Below are positions 12,036-23,330 of a stretch of DNA of 64,000 nt, in pieces. Every line of letters starts with the position of its first letter. Within the stretch, counting starts at the first letter, position 1. Below the pieces are notes generated by a model. It was not told where the DNA came from, made no database searches, and was given only the letters and a program-made list of their open reading frames with translations. Position numbers and translations under genes: made by a program. The stretch comes from Whitmania pigra (taxonomy: Eukaryota; Annelida; Clitellata; Hirudinida; Haemopidae), in contig JAJTWR010000248.1 in assembly GCA_021613335.1 (NCBI GenBank), forward strand, positions 1,038,501 through 1,102,500, given 5' to 3'.

Positions 12036-12680
12036 TCTCTTAAGATTTGTACATTTAAAATATGTGATTTCCATATTTAGGGAGTTATGGGACACAGAGA
12101 CTTGTTAAGCTCTTTGCAGCGTGGAATTGGTTAACGAGTTCGTTACCGTCCTTTGAAGTATTGCTTCACTTTTGTCTTACAAATTATTATGCGTAAACAA
12201 TATGCATTCCAAAGTAGGAAGTTGATGCAAATCTTAAGATAAAAATAGTTTCGAGAAGAAGAATGTATATATTGAAGAGAGAACGCAATATCGAAGCGAC
12301 TCGTGACCAATTTTGGTCAATTGCAACGAGCTCATGAATCGTTAACCAGTTCTTTGAAGTTTTTAAACAATTTATTAACAGACATTCAAAAAATCAATCA
12401 GAAGACCAATAATTATTCCTCATCATCAGCTAAGCCTTCAAATCCGTCAAAAGTCGAACAGTCTTCATATTCATTTTCGGCTCTTGCCGGATCGCAGGCT
12501 AGTTCAAAGTCCGGGTGGTCACTTTACTCCTTTCCTGTAGACTTAATGCCAGCATTTCTAAAGCCACTCAGAATCAAATCAGGAGACACTTTGTCCCATG
12601 CTCGTGCAACCCACGTGCATACCTCGGAATACAAGGCCTTCCTGTCTCGTCCAGACGGTGTGTGAGTGTATGTGCCATTC

Positions 12681-13370
12681 TCATCCATTCCTCCCTCTCA
12701 GATCTGTCAATTTCTCAACGATTTGTAGTTGCAGTTTGGATGATAGACCACCCGGGATGATTGCAATGTGACATCCGCTTAAGTTGAGCATCTTTTTAAC
12801 TGACTCCTCTTTATGAGCAGTCATTGCATTCATGATCAACCGCGAGCTCTTTGAAAAGAATCCCCTCTTTTGAGAACATTTCTGAATCCAGAGCTTCATG
12901 CTGAAAATTTTTCGCATTGTCTCTTGAAAATCAATATTGGTTTTGACTTGGTGCCAGCCGCAGAGCATCCAAGTATGATTGTGAAACATGTCCGTTCGTA
13001 ACCACTTGTTGTTATTGCCACAGTTCTGGCGACAGATGCTTTCACTAGCGGGAATGTCAAAAACTCTTTCTTTGTTCCAAGACCCATAGCTTTAGATCAG
13101 ACTCTAACTTTGGCCATTTCGCATTTTGGCCAAGGCATGCACGTTTTCTCAGGTTCAGTTTCTCAAGCAATCATTCCTTCTTTCTCCATTCGCGAACCGA
13201 CACTTCATTAACGTTGAACTCTCGAGCAGCTGCTCTGTTACCTTTGTCTTTTGCTCTAGAAATGACTTGAAGCTTGTAGGCAACAGTGTACGAGTTACGT
13301 TTATCAGCCACTTTCTTAACGACGTCGATATTTCAATCTATTTATTTGATTATAGTCCGTTGCATGACTA
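12681..13370 (-). pseudogene. Tigger/pogo transposase remnant
   Basis: From the N-terminal side: SYTVAYKLQVISRAKDKG, then NRAAAREFNVNEVSVREW (CENPB/pogo helix-turn-helix), a basic linker ending KWPKLE, then LGTKKEFLTFPLVK, a segment around GCSAAGTKSKPILIFK, and the DDE end IAIIPGGLSSKLQ. Stops and frameshifts separate these pieces. The transposase is therefore inactive. It sits inside the element bounded by 10782 and 13711. Confidence 0.75.
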
Positions 13371-13975
13371 AGATGATTTTGACTTATATTTCAATCAAGA
13401 GCACTTCTATCTATATATCACTGTATTTATCACTTCAAGCATCGGCCGCTCAGCCAACGGAAGATTTTTTTACAACTTTTATATTTGATTGTTTTATATA
13501 TTAGAAACTGCTTCAATTTTATATTTTATTATATATAATTTTAATTTAAATGTTAAATTATTTTAGCCAAAAAAAAACAAAGGCGTGTATTGGTGCGTGT
13601 TATAATCGTTTGCGTGTTTTATAAGTGATTTTTTACATAAATTGGAAAAATTGCGTGTTATATTCGTCCGCGTGTTAAATTCGTCTGCGTGTGTATTTCG
13701 TGAAAATAGGGTAGTTCCTTTTGGTACCACCCGCTGCTTGATTCGCATTTTACTGACATTGGCTCACAGAAAAGTCCTACATTAATAATCCCAGCAGCCA
13801 ATGAGGATCAAAAGCTCTCTTATTCTTTACATGATGGGTTCAATAAAGTCAGATGAAATAACAGGGTCTCACACTGCACAGTCTAAAACCTCATGCCGAA
13901 CAGAAACGAATCTACCTGAACCAACTGCCAGTTCTGGTCGGAGGAGCATTTTTGCAAGATACCATTGTCCTCAGG

Positions 13976-14850
13976 GGTGTCCCGTCATAACAGCCCTGCG
14001 ACAGAATAGCCCCGACAAAACAGCCCCGACAAAACGGCCCCGTCGTAATAGCCCGGCGACAAAATAGCCCGGCGACAAAATAGCCCCGTCAAAACAGCCC
14101 CGACACCAGGGTCGGAATGGCTTAAAAAACCGGCCCGGGAAATTTTATTTAACTCCTAGTTTCATCAACTTAAGCATAAGAAACACTAGAGTCTAAAATT
14201 TCTATTCACTATTAACTATTATAACAGCTTTTTCATCGTTTCACTAGTCGATGCTAAAACATCAATGATTTCATTATTATTAATTCTTGGAAAAGAGTCT
14301 TTCTCACAAGACATCAGCATGAATGATCGTAGAATTGACTGGTTCAGAAAATTTCTTAATCTGCTCAAAACGTATTTCAATTTTGAAAATGACCTCTCAC
14401 AAGCAACTTGTGATGAGGATAATGTCAACACAAATTTGTAAGCCAGATACACATTTGAATAAGCAAGACTATGCAAATTAAATTTCTGGAGAACAATAAT
14501 AACAACAAACAATACATGTTTTGCAAAATTTGCATTTATTTCTGTGGTTGTTGCAGTTTTCAACTGTTGGAATAGTAAAGACATTTTCAAGTAATTCTAC
14601 TGATTCAGATTGTTGAAATTAATTTGATCAAATGTCAACGGAAAAGTAGTTAAAAATAGTTACTAACTACTTTTTTTTATAAAACTTGCAGTACTGCAGT
14701 AGACTATTTGCACTAATTTCGAATTAAATTTTGATTCAGTTTCACAACATTTTTTAAAACTACTTTGACATGGAGTTATCATGGGGCTATTTTGACAGGG
14801 CTATTTTGTCGCCGGGTTGTTCTGTCCTTGGGCTGTTATGACGGGGTGCC
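13976..14850. mobile_element. Repeat-ended DNA transposon (MULE-like), copy 1
   Basis: Both ends are arrays of a 13-17 bp degenerate unit such as GTCATAACAGCCC / GACAAAATAGCCC, in inverted orientation (13976-14106 and 14779-14850). A perfect 9-bp duplication GTCCTCAGG flanks it (13967-13975 and 14851-14859). Nine-base duplications with long, internally repetitive ends are typical of Mutator-like elements, so that class is inferred. The interior carries a hAT end fragment (14107-14612). It lies within a hAT gene. Confidence 0.75.
14107..14612 (-). pseudogene. hAT (ZMYM1-like) transposase end fragment
   Basis: It starts CAGGGTCGGAATGGCTTAAAA, the terminus of the hAT element at 41336-43465. The minus strand encodes the dimerisation motif ACERSFSKLKYVLSRLR and a C-terminal tail. 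Similarity to the other copy ends abruptly near 14612, so only one end of the element is present, embedded in the repeat-ended transposon. Confidence 0.75.
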
Positions 14851-14859
14851 GTCCTCAGG

Positions 14860-15190
14860 TATGAACAAATTATATTGGATTGGAAATGTACGTTAATTAT
14901 TAAATAATATGTATATATTGCAGGTTAGTGACGAAGAGGATTCAGTGTATCTTAATGTTCCAACGGACCACAACATCACTGCTGAACAATTTTTGGCAGC
15001 TAATGGTCACCGCTTTCCAAAACTACAACGACTTGCGCGTAGACTTCTAAGCATCCCGGCATCATCTGGAAGTGTGGAGAGACTGTTTTCAATTTCAGGT
15101 GCTTTTGTCTCTGCCAGAAGAAATTGATTATCAGCGTCGACTGCGGAGTCACTGTTGCTCTTGAGGGAACAGAACTGACTCAAACTGGGT
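14860..15190 (+). pseudogene. hAT transposase, C-terminal dimerisation part
   Basis: The reading includes LARRLLSIPASSGSVERLFS and ISGAFVSARRN, the canonical hAT dimerisation domain, ending soon after. It is the 3' end of the transposase whose middle lies at 10081-10781, separated by two insertions. Right after it comes the terminal GATTTG array of the element. Confidence 0.8.
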
Positions 15191-15479
15191 TTTAATGATT
15201 TTTTTAAACGGTAATAAAACTGTAAAAATGTTGGCTGTTAATTTCATTGTGTTTTGCTCGAAAAAATTTGCGAAGATAGGGCAGCAGTAAATTTTGGAAG
15301 ATTTGATTCGATTTGGGATTTGGGCATTTGGGATTTGATTCTATTTGGAATTTTGAGATTCTATTTGAGATTTGGTTGTTGAGATTTAAATCATTTTACA
15401 AATGATTTGAGATTTGACCATTGAGGTTCGATTTGAGATTTGCCCATCACTGGTAGGTAGATACAAAGTTTTTGAAAGT

Positions 15480-17379
15480 TTGACCCTGAGATTTATTGAT
15501 CATCATAGAAAAGGCTAAACGGAGAGGAAACTGCCTACGTTTGAATTTGAACGGCATGTTAATGTCAGAATGGGATAAGTGTTTTCCATGTTAGCTGACT
15601 TTATCGCTCTTCAGTTACATTGGGCTGCAATCGTATGTTGAAAGATAATAATTCGCGCAATTTTCATCAAATACAGAAAGTTCGGTAAAGCAATAAGACC
15701 CGCAGCCAACAAACAACTGAAGTACGAAACTGCAGACAAATGAATCATAAAAATTTAGAAATTAAAAAACCTCCAATCCAGAAATCAGTTGAATAATTCT
15801 GGAAAAGAATCATGGAAAGTGAAATGAGCCATAACTATCAAAGTGGATTCAAAATTTTGAGAATTCACTGGACAGTGTAACACAAAATGACTGGAATGAT
15901 CTCAACTTAAGACCACCTGAGAACCAACAAGATTGCCATAGAAAGAGAAATTTTCCAAAAAGACTCATTATCACCATTGCTGTTCTGTATGGCCCTTATG
16001 CCTCTCTCAGATATCCTCAACCAAAGATGATGTATTTAGTTTATAAATTTTTGATTTAAAAACGGTTACAGCATTAACCCAGGCAGTAAAATAAGTCACC
16101 TAATGTACATGGGTGACCTTAAGCTGTTTAAAGCAACCAATGACAAACTGCAGTAAGTCAAAAAGTCCAAATTTTAGTAACACAGATATACAGAAAGAAC
16201 AACATCAGTCTGGATCTCCATTGTCTGAGAAATTCTTGAGAGACATAGGCACGGAATTTGGAATGGACAAATGGGCCACAACAGAAATAAAGAGTGGAAA
16301 ACTGGTACAACGTGTAGGCATTAAGCTCTTTGGAGCTACAAAATACAACTGAAATAAGAAGCCTAAATCCTAATAAGGTGTAGTAGGAATAGATGAAAGT
16401 GTTGGAATGAAAGATCTGCAAATGAAAGATAAAGTCAAAAAAGAATACTACCGACGACTGAGACAGATTCTTGCAACACAGCTAAGTTCAACAAAAAAAA
16501 TAAATGCATTAAGCAGCGTAGCAATCCTGATCGTGATGTACAGCTTTGGTATCTTAGACTGGCTATTGTCGAAATCCAGCAGATAATCAGAAAAACCAGA
16601 AGCAATCCCAAAATTAAACTTAAGTAAAGAGCTCAAAGAAATAATTGAAAAAACAAAGTCAAAAGCACCGTATGGTCAGTTTTTTCTAGCGTTTGACAAG
16701 CCTGGAATCATGTAGGATACAATGATGTGCTTGAGAAGCTCCAGTCTAAAAGGAGAGACAGAGCCTCATCATTGCTGCTCGAGACCAAGCTCTCAAGCGA
16801 TGCCACCAAGAGAACATACTCAAACTACCAGTGGGTAGCTCTTGCCGAATGTGTCACAAGACCGAGGAGCGTGTGAGTAATCTGATTGCGGGCTGCATAA
16901 TAATGGCTCCAATTGAATACCTCAAACGCCATAACAAAATAGCAAGCTACATCCAATGGACAGTTTGTAAGGTGTTTAGAATCCCATCAGCTGAGAAATT
17001 CTGCAAGCACAAACCATTCAGCGTCATAAGCACTGATGCCGCCACCATCATGTGGGATTCACCGGTCACCACTGATATAACAATCGTGGCCGATGGACCA
17101 GATATGGTGATCCATAACAAGAAAAAAAAAACTTGTTTGTTTATTGACATGGCAGTCCCTGACGACAATTTTGTAATGATGAAAGAAGCCGAGAAAATTT
17201 TAAAGTGTAAAGAGCTGGAAATTAAAGTCAGCAAAATGTGGAACGTCAAAACCAGAACGACACCAATCATTGTCGGAGCCCTTGGAACACCGAGGAAGGA
17301 TTTAGCAAAGAATGCAGAGGTGATCCCAGGAAAACCCAGGATGAGTGAAATACAGAAGAAATACAGCTCGTGGGAATAG
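15480..17379 (+). pseudogene. LINE with restriction-like endonuclease C-terminus
   Basis: Degenerate reverse transcriptase pieces: LMYMGDLKLF (YxDD-like catalytic motif), then MKDKVKKEYYRRLRQILAT, and a better preserved tail from 16831 with CRMCHKTEERVSNLIAGC (zinc knuckle), then PDMVIHNKKKKTCLFIDMAVP and IIVGALGTP. The last part has the PD...(I/V)D pattern of the restriction-like endonuclease in some LINE families (inference). Many frameshifts show it is old. Confidence 0.75.
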
Positions 17380-17380
17380 C

Positions 17381-17680
17381 GGACATCCTCCGAAAAGTGC
17401 TTGGATGAATTTCTATGAACTTTTGATAAGCTCTAAAGACATTTTCAATAAAGAATTGCGTTTGTTGAGTTACATTGAATCTGGGAAAAAAGCGGCAAAA
17501 AAGGTTTTGGAGCAATGCCTTCAAATATGGGGGCCAAGCAGGACACGAGGCATTTGTCTATATCGTCGACGGCGAAGACCCGCAGTAGTCTGAAACCTTC
17601 AAAGAATTTGCCGAACAGATGTTTGAAAGCCTTCCAAATTCAAAAGCTGTTCACTTCGTTAGTGGGTTAGAATAATAAAA
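17381..17680 (+). other. Unassigned open stretch after the LINE tail
   Basis: A frame of 82 residues contains a lysine-rich helical-looking segment (ELRLLSYIESGKKAAKKVLE) and then an arginine run. I do not recognise it. It follows the LINE end and precedes a piggyBac remnant, so a transposon origin is likely. Confidence 0.3.
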
Positions 17681-17689
17681 TCATAAATT

Positions 17690-18420
17690 CCCCAACAAGG
17701 TAGAAAGCAACCAAAGATCCCATTGTGGTCCCAAGACTAAAGTGCTTCGGGTCTTCTAATCAGTGGCTGGGCGGGAAACTCTCCGAGACCTCGATAAACA
17801 GTCGTTGATGCATCATTTGTGTGGGTTGTTCCAATCGGGAGTTATTGCACATCCTCATTACGAAACTGACAACGGCATCTGTGTCAAAAATATTGAAGAA
17901 CATGACCACAGGCCACCTATTCTTTGCCAAGTGATCCTAGATTTCTATACCGCTTTTATTTGAATTACAATGAGGGATAATCTCTGTTTTTTGTTTCGGA
18001 TCCTCTTCAGCCTTATCATGATGCATTTTTGGCAGAAGGATGACCGACTTATCTTTTTTGGATATTTTTTGCCCATGACACTAAAGTTTTGTTGCCATCG
18101 AATACAAAGATCGAAGATAATTCTACTCTGTTTGGTCCTAGCGTGCTTTGAGGATTGTCTCGCTTATTCTTGACCATGGTTCCTCCATAGGTCATACCTT
18201 AAGTAAACAATTCTTCTGCTAGAACAGCGCTTGTGAATAGGATATCCCCCACCAACAACTTTTGAACCAAGTTGCTTTCACAATATGTGCACCCTGATTA
18301 TGATATCTGACTTCATGTGGTTGTCTCCCAAGATAAACCTCTGAATGGAACATCCATTCTGTCTACTTTAGGAATATAGTATATTCGTGGCAACATTGTC
18401 CAAACGTCTCGAAAGCAGCA
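17690..18420 (-). pseudogene. piggyBac-like transposase remnant
   Basis: Translating the minus strand gives, in order, TYYIPKVDRMDVPFRG, LVGDILFTSAVLAEELF, GMTYGGTMVKNKRDNPQS, LSSIFVFDGNKTLVSW, then broken text around ECD-like residues. This order matches the piggyBac core (YTSxPLAxELLxxGLTYVGTLRKNKR, then FDGxKTLVSW). Stops and frameshifts abound. A partial copy in the other orientation is at 9470-9790. Confidence 0.7.
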
Positions 18421-18429
18421 AGTCTAAAA

Positions 18430-19860
18430 CGTTAATTTATAAAAAATTTAGAAATGTAATTAGCTCCAAAATGAATAATGTATTAACATCTTAAACTATT
18501 TTTTAAGAAAAATGTCAGCAATAATTTACTTCAACAGTTTTTCTGACTTTCTTTGCATGGCCACAATAGTGTGTTGACAATGCACTAAAAGTTAACTGGT
18601 GTAATTTTAAAATAAGATTACAATACATATCTTATTAAACATAAGATAGCAAATCATATCGCCAGGGGTGATTTATTATTTCTATTCGGAAATTGAGGCA
18701 CAGTTTCTCTATCGAAAGATTTAGAATTAATGTTATCTCGAGGAGCTCTAAGTTCACATTCCTGTGTCGCCACTTAACTATCGGCCATGCGAGCAAGTTC
18801 GCGATGGTTTAGCCATCCACTTCTTTCTTCTTGATTCAGAATACAATCGGCGCAACATGAAGGTCATAGTTCTTTGAGTTTGTCAGCGCATAACAAGCTC
18901 ATGAAAATCTTAGTAGGTATTTCTACTCTTTACGTAGTATGATAAAGCGTGTAAGCCAGGTGATAGTTGGGAGTGAATTAGTTCCCGGTTGTCTCTTACG
19001 ATGGAAAAATCGTTCTCGCAAAAGAACGAGACTTACTCTAAATTCCCGTAAAATAACTCGTTTTATTTCTTGATCTATCGGAGTATGAGTTGATCTATGC
19101 AAGATAGTACGAGTATTATGGTTAAAGGTAACCATACTGTTGCTTTGATGCTCACATGGGGGTTGTTCAAATTGCGTATATAGACTGTTGCTAGTTTACA
19201 CTGACAATTGCCTACATAGACTATTGCGCAAATGACATTTGCGCGCACTCAAATTTTTGACAAGTTTAACTAAAATGTTTTTGAATTTGTTTAAAATATC
19301 ACTTCCTATGTGAACAATTATGCAAAAACTACAAGAAAAAATAATTAAATCTATATTAATGTTCTCCATTGTGCACAGGGCCGTATTTAGAAAGTGATTT
19401 CAGATGGATAATATATACACAAATATATTATTTGTATAAGTTCATCTTATTTGTTACTTTACAAAAACATAATTATTTATATAAAGCTTAATTAATTACT
19501 TTAAATTAATTATTTATTTGGCCTATATCAATTTTGTTTAAAAATTGTAAATTTCGTTAAGGATTTACATTTAATTTTTTCATTTCTAATTATTTCGAGG
19601 AAGGTTTGAACCCGTAAACTTACGTTTAGGAATCTTAGTTTATTATGTAGTATTATTGACGAATGCGATCTTGGATAATTATTATTGCCACGAATATGGT
19701 TTCACAAATGTTATATTTGGTGTCTCTCTAAAACGACTTTTTCTTTAAATTAGACCGTGAAATTTTATAATATTTCATCAATTTTTGATTAAGTAGATTT
19801 ATGTTAATCTCCATGAAATATAATATAACATTATGTTGCAAGGCTGTCCAATAAATAATA
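18430..19860. other. AT-rich region, nothing recognised
   Basis: A 70-residue minus-strand frame at 18923-19135 has more balanced composition than its surroundings, but I recognise no domain. A short GTTGCTAGTTTACACTGACAATTGC-type repeat pair lies at 19180-19240. No terminal repeats or genes are evident. Confidence 0.4.
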
Positions 19861-19864
19861 TAAA

Positions 19865-20970
19865 TAAATTCAAATAACCTGTATCAAAGAAAACAGCAAG
19901 TCCTCATAAATGGCTCAATACCCAGTTCGATGGACGTAACCAGTGGTGTGCCACAGGGAAGTATTTTGGGCCCTACTTTGTTTCTAATCTACATCAATGA
20001 CATAGTCGACTCCCTACCTAAGGATATCACAATTAAACTATTTGCCGATGATATTAAACTTTACAAATCTCTGCCAATGGAAGATTCTGATCTTCAGAGA
20101 GGCATCGACTCACTCACTACATGGAGCAGGAAATGGCAGCTAAACCTAGCCAAGGAAAAATGCTTTAATTGCTCAATTAAAACCAGTTCCAGGAATAGAC
20201 CCTGCCCACAACAATACTATATCGACGATATCCTGCTCACCACTGTTGATCAAACCAGAGATCTTGGTGTCATCATAGACTCTGACTTAAAATTCCGGCT
20301 TCACATTGACAACATCACACACAAAGCTGCAGTCCGTTCAAGTCTGATTCTCAAATCATTCACCTCCAGGGACAAGAATCTTCTCACCAAAGCTTTCTGC
20401 GTATATGTCAGACCAATCCTAGAGTACAGCAGTCAGGTCTGGAACCCTCACCATAAATACCTGATCGAGAACATTGAAAACATCCAAAAGAAATTTACCA
20501 AGGCCATCCCTGCTGTCGGACAGCTGAAGTACCATGACCGACTCAAGGCTCTACAACTTAAATCGCTTGAACATCGCCGTTTAATAGCTGACCTCTGCTT
20601 ATTATACAGGATCATCAATAATTTAACATCAACTCACCTTAAAAACCATATTCATTTTGCAAGCTACTCATCCACTAGAGGTCATCAATTTAAACTAAGG
20701 TCATATTTTTGTGCAATAGACAACACCAAATATTTTTTCACAAATCGAATTATTAACATTTGGAATAAAATACCTAATAGCTTAGTTTCAGCTAGCACCT
20801 ATAGTCGCTTCACCTCCCTTCTCAATGAATATGACTTGTCTCCTTTTCTCGTTTACTACTGATTGAACCTCTCGTTAATTTTCATCATTGCTTTGCTGTT
20901 TGATAGTGGGCAGGTAAGAGGCTTCGGTCCTCTACCCACTTAATAAAAAAAAAAAAAAAAAAAAAAAAAA
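19865..20970 (+). mobile_element. 5'-truncated LINE ending in poly(A)
   Basis: The insertion contains the C-terminal part of a reverse transcriptase, a short 3' UTR with a GTGGGCAGGTAAGAGG...CCTCTACCCAC stem, and a poly(A) run of about 29 bases (20942-20970). 5' truncation is the usual outcome of target-primed reverse transcription. The long clean tail and open frame suggest a comparatively young copy. Confidence 0.85.
19930..20862 (+). CDS. LINE reverse transcriptase, C-terminal two-thirds
   Basis: An open 310-residue frame with SGVPQGSILGPTLFLIYIND, the catalytic FADDIKLY, WQLNLAKEKC, LGVIIDSDLKF, and the late motif VRPILEYSSQVWNPH of the Jockey/CR1-like LINE groups. The endonuclease and early RT motifs are lost by 5' truncation; coding sequence reads through upstream of the first ATG to about 19865. 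It lacks stops, unlike the older LINE at 15480-17379. It would copy element RNA at a nicked target, but this copy is incomplete. Confidence 0.9.
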   Translation: MDVTSGVPQGSILGPTLFLIYINDIVDSLPKDITIKLFADDIKLYKSLPMEDSDLQRGIDSLTTWSRKWQLNLAKEKCFNCSIKTSSRNRPCPQQYYIDDILLTTVDQTRDLGVIIDSDLKFRLHIDNITHKAAVRSSLILKSFTSRDKNLLTKAFCVYVRPILEYSSQVWNPHHKYLIENIENIQKKFTKAIPAVGQLKYHDRLKALQLKSLEHRRLIADLCLLYRIINNLTSTHLKNHIHFASYSSTRGHQFKLRSYFCAIDNTKYFFTNRIINIWNKIPNSLVSASTYSRFTSLLNEYDLSPFLVYY

Positions 20971-21382
20971 ACTATTTGCAGAAGCAAAACAATGCAACAT
21001 GTGTAATAAAAACAAGTCATGAGCAGACTTTGTGCTAAGTTTAAAATAAATGATTTTTAACGATTGAATTGACAGTTATTTATAACATACAAAAACAAGT
21101 TGTTTTTACCATTTAAATAAACATCTTGAGATTTTTGATTACTAATTGTTAGGCCATGTTTTCAAAAATTTTAGAAACGGTCGCCTTTTTGTTTATTTTT
21201 CTTTTAGAAATGTGCAACTTTGGGTACATTAAATAATGTTTAATTTTCTGCATATTAGTGCAACATCTAAAAAGGAAACATGTAACAATTTATAATCATT
21301 TAACTAATAATTAATAACTAAATTCAGATTAAAAAGTGGCTTAGCCAGGTTTTAGTACCAGGAGAACTAGCACTTAAAAAAA
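20971..21382. other. AT-rich spacer, nothing recognised
   Basis: Only AT-rich text with no frame of note lies between the poly(A) of a LINE and the first unit of the repeat-ended element. Confidence 0.5.
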
Positions 21383-22251
21383 GCACCCCGTCATAACAGC
21401 CCGGCGACAAAATAGCCCAGGACAAAACATCCCCGTCAAAATAGCCCGGCGTCAAAACAGCTCAGGACAAAGCAGCCCCGACAAAACATCGGTAAAATTG
21501 CTTCATTGTGGATTTGTTACATGTTCACATGACGTGATGATAAGGTGAGTCCGATAAGGTGTGGCTCGAATATGTTGTACGTCAAACGATAACATAGATT
21601 AAATTCCAATTCAAACCCTTCATTGTAAACATTGCAACTCGGGGAAAGAGCAAAATAAATTAGACGATCAAAGGAACTTTCGTGACTTAATGAATGTCTG
21701 GTAAATTATCTTTGTGCAGATAGCACATGGTGCTTGTCAATCGATAATTTCTATTAAATACCAACTTGAAAAGTCTATGTAAACTAAGGAAGTAGGCGGA
21801 ATCTTGATAATATTTTAGACGATAAATCTTCCGGAACCCCGTCATAACAGCCCCTGTGACAAAATAGCCCCGTCAAAACAGCTCCGTCAAAATAGCGGTA
21901 GAATTGGTTCTTTGTTGATTTGTTACATGTCCACATGACATGATGATAAGGTGATGATAATTTGTATTAAATACCAACTTGAAAAGTCCACGTAAAGTGA
22001 GGAAGTAGCCGGAATCCTAATAATATTTTAGATGATAAATCTACAAACCACCAATTTCGAATTAAATTTGGAACCAGTTATCGGTTAATGCATTCAACTT
22101 ATACAATTTTTTTAAATACATTTATGGGGCTGTTTTGACGGGGCTATTTTGTCGCCGGGCTATTTTGACGGGGCTATTTTGTCCGGGGCTATTTTGACGC
22201 GGGTTATTAGGACGGGGCTATTTTGTCGCCGGGCTGTTATGACGGGTCACC
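21383..22251. mobile_element. Repeat-ended DNA transposon, copy 2 (partly duplicated)
   Basis: Arrays of GTCATAACAGCCC / GACAAAATAGCCC units lie at 21383-21490 and again at 21835-21896 in the same orientation, and in inverted orientation at 22126-22251. After each left array the same text follows (GGTAAAATTGCTTC..TTGTTACATG and ACATGAC.TGATGATAAGG), so the left half is present twice. The segment near 22050-22125 matches 14715-14778 of copy 1. No clear target duplication was found. Confidence 0.65.
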
Positions 22252-23330
22252 GCTGTCAACTGGAACAAAGCTCAGTAGGAGGTCTGTCCTAAGAGTTTTC
22301 AGACAGATACCCCTAGATCTTCAAGGAGGAACTGGACTGACGCTCCATGAAAAAAGGCAAAATTTAGAGTTACAGAAGGAAGTTGCCCAATCTGTAGGCC
22401 GAGCAAGATTCCCCTTACGTTAGAGAAAGCTGTGGACATCGAATTAGACCACCTCGTCCAAGCAAGAGTTTTGATGAAGGTAGATTACAGTCATTGGACT
22501 GCACCGATAGTTATTCCGCACAATAAGGATGGCTGTCAGGATCTGAGCCTGAGGCACACCGATCTCAACTGCCGACTCCTGCAGAAATCTTCTATTATCT
22601 GAACCAAGGCGCATGGTTCACCCAGACTTCTAATAGATATCTAACAGATACATACCTGCAGATGGAAGTCATTCAAGACTCAAAGAAGCTGGTGACTATC
22701 AACCCATACAAGGGAATGTTCCAGTACCAGCAATTACCCTTTGGAGCCAAGTGCACCTGGCATTTTCCAAGAGGCTATGGACGGCATGCTCGCCGGATGA
22801 CAAGGTTTTGCAGCGTACCTGAGTAAATGAAACAACATTGGAGGAGAACAAATCTATGCACTCGATCGCATGATTCGAAGAGGATCGCAGATTGTGGATT
22901 TCTTGTCCGAATGGAGAAATGTCCGTTCGCGAAGATGATCAAGTTTCTGGAAAATCTGATTAGCAAGGATGAACGTCGACCAGACCCAGATAAAATCCAC
23001 GCTATTGCCGAAATGGGGCCGCTCAAGGACAAGAAGCTGTTAAAATCATTTTTGGGCATGATAAGTTTTTATTCGTCTTTTGTTCCAGAGATGCGATTCA
23101 TCAGAGGACTTCTGGATGAACTGGAGAAGGAAGACAATTTTTTGGTGGACAGCTGAGCATCAGGGGACCTTTGAAAACGGTGCTAGCGGTGAAAGCAGTC
23201 GGATATGATGGTAATACATCAGACCTGAAATGGACATCGTGGTTGATGCTGAGACATGTGAGTATGGATTAGGTGCGGTGATCTCACATCAATTTCTGAA
23301 CGGCACGGAAAAGGCTTTGGCACATAACAT
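22252..23330 (+). pseudogene. Ty3/gypsy reverse transcriptase pseudogene
   Basis: Pieces across frames match the intact pol at 6449-9243: LDHLVQARVLMKVDYSHWTAP, then FQEAMDGMLAG, RIADCGFLVRMEKCPFAK, KSFLGMISFYSSFVPEMR, and GLGAVISHQFLNGTEKAL. Several stops and indels are present. It ends abruptly at an ACATAACATAACA tract near 23325. The relationship is seen directly from this window. Confidence 0.85.

Larger units (their letters stand above)
10782..13711 (-). mobile_element. pogo/Tigger DNA transposon
   Basis: Inverted ends CCGTATTTTCAC...GTGAAAATAGGG are flanked by TA at 10780-10781 and 13712-13713, as in the Tc1/mariner-pogo superfamily. Subterminal arrays of GCGTGTTATATTCG-like units lie at 10797-10880 and 13570-13700. 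Coding remnants on the minus strand are a pogo-type helix-turn-helix (GNRAAAREFNVNEVSVREW, near 13200-13260) and the catalytic part (12680-13087) with IIPGGLSSKLQ. The interior between 10900 and 12300 has no frame I can assign. Confidence 0.8.
9850..15452 (+). mobile_element. hAT transposon carrying two later insertions
   Basis: Transposase pieces occur at 10081-10781, 13712-13975 and 14860-15190. The right end is ...GCCCATCACTG (15452), a typical hAT end, preceded by an array of GATTTGGGATTTG-like units (15300-15450). A matching array (GATTCGATTTGAACATTG) lies at 9890-9955 on the left. The gene is split first by a Tigger element (10782-13711) and then by a repeat-ended element (13976-14850). 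The exact left end and duplication are not visible. Confidence 0.7.

Noticed and set aside
13976..14106. CRISPR-like spacing of short repeats (also 21383-21490 and 22126-22251)
   Set aside because: Units are 13-17 bp, directly adjacent and degenerate, without unique spacers. Inverted copies and a flanking duplication show transposon ends.
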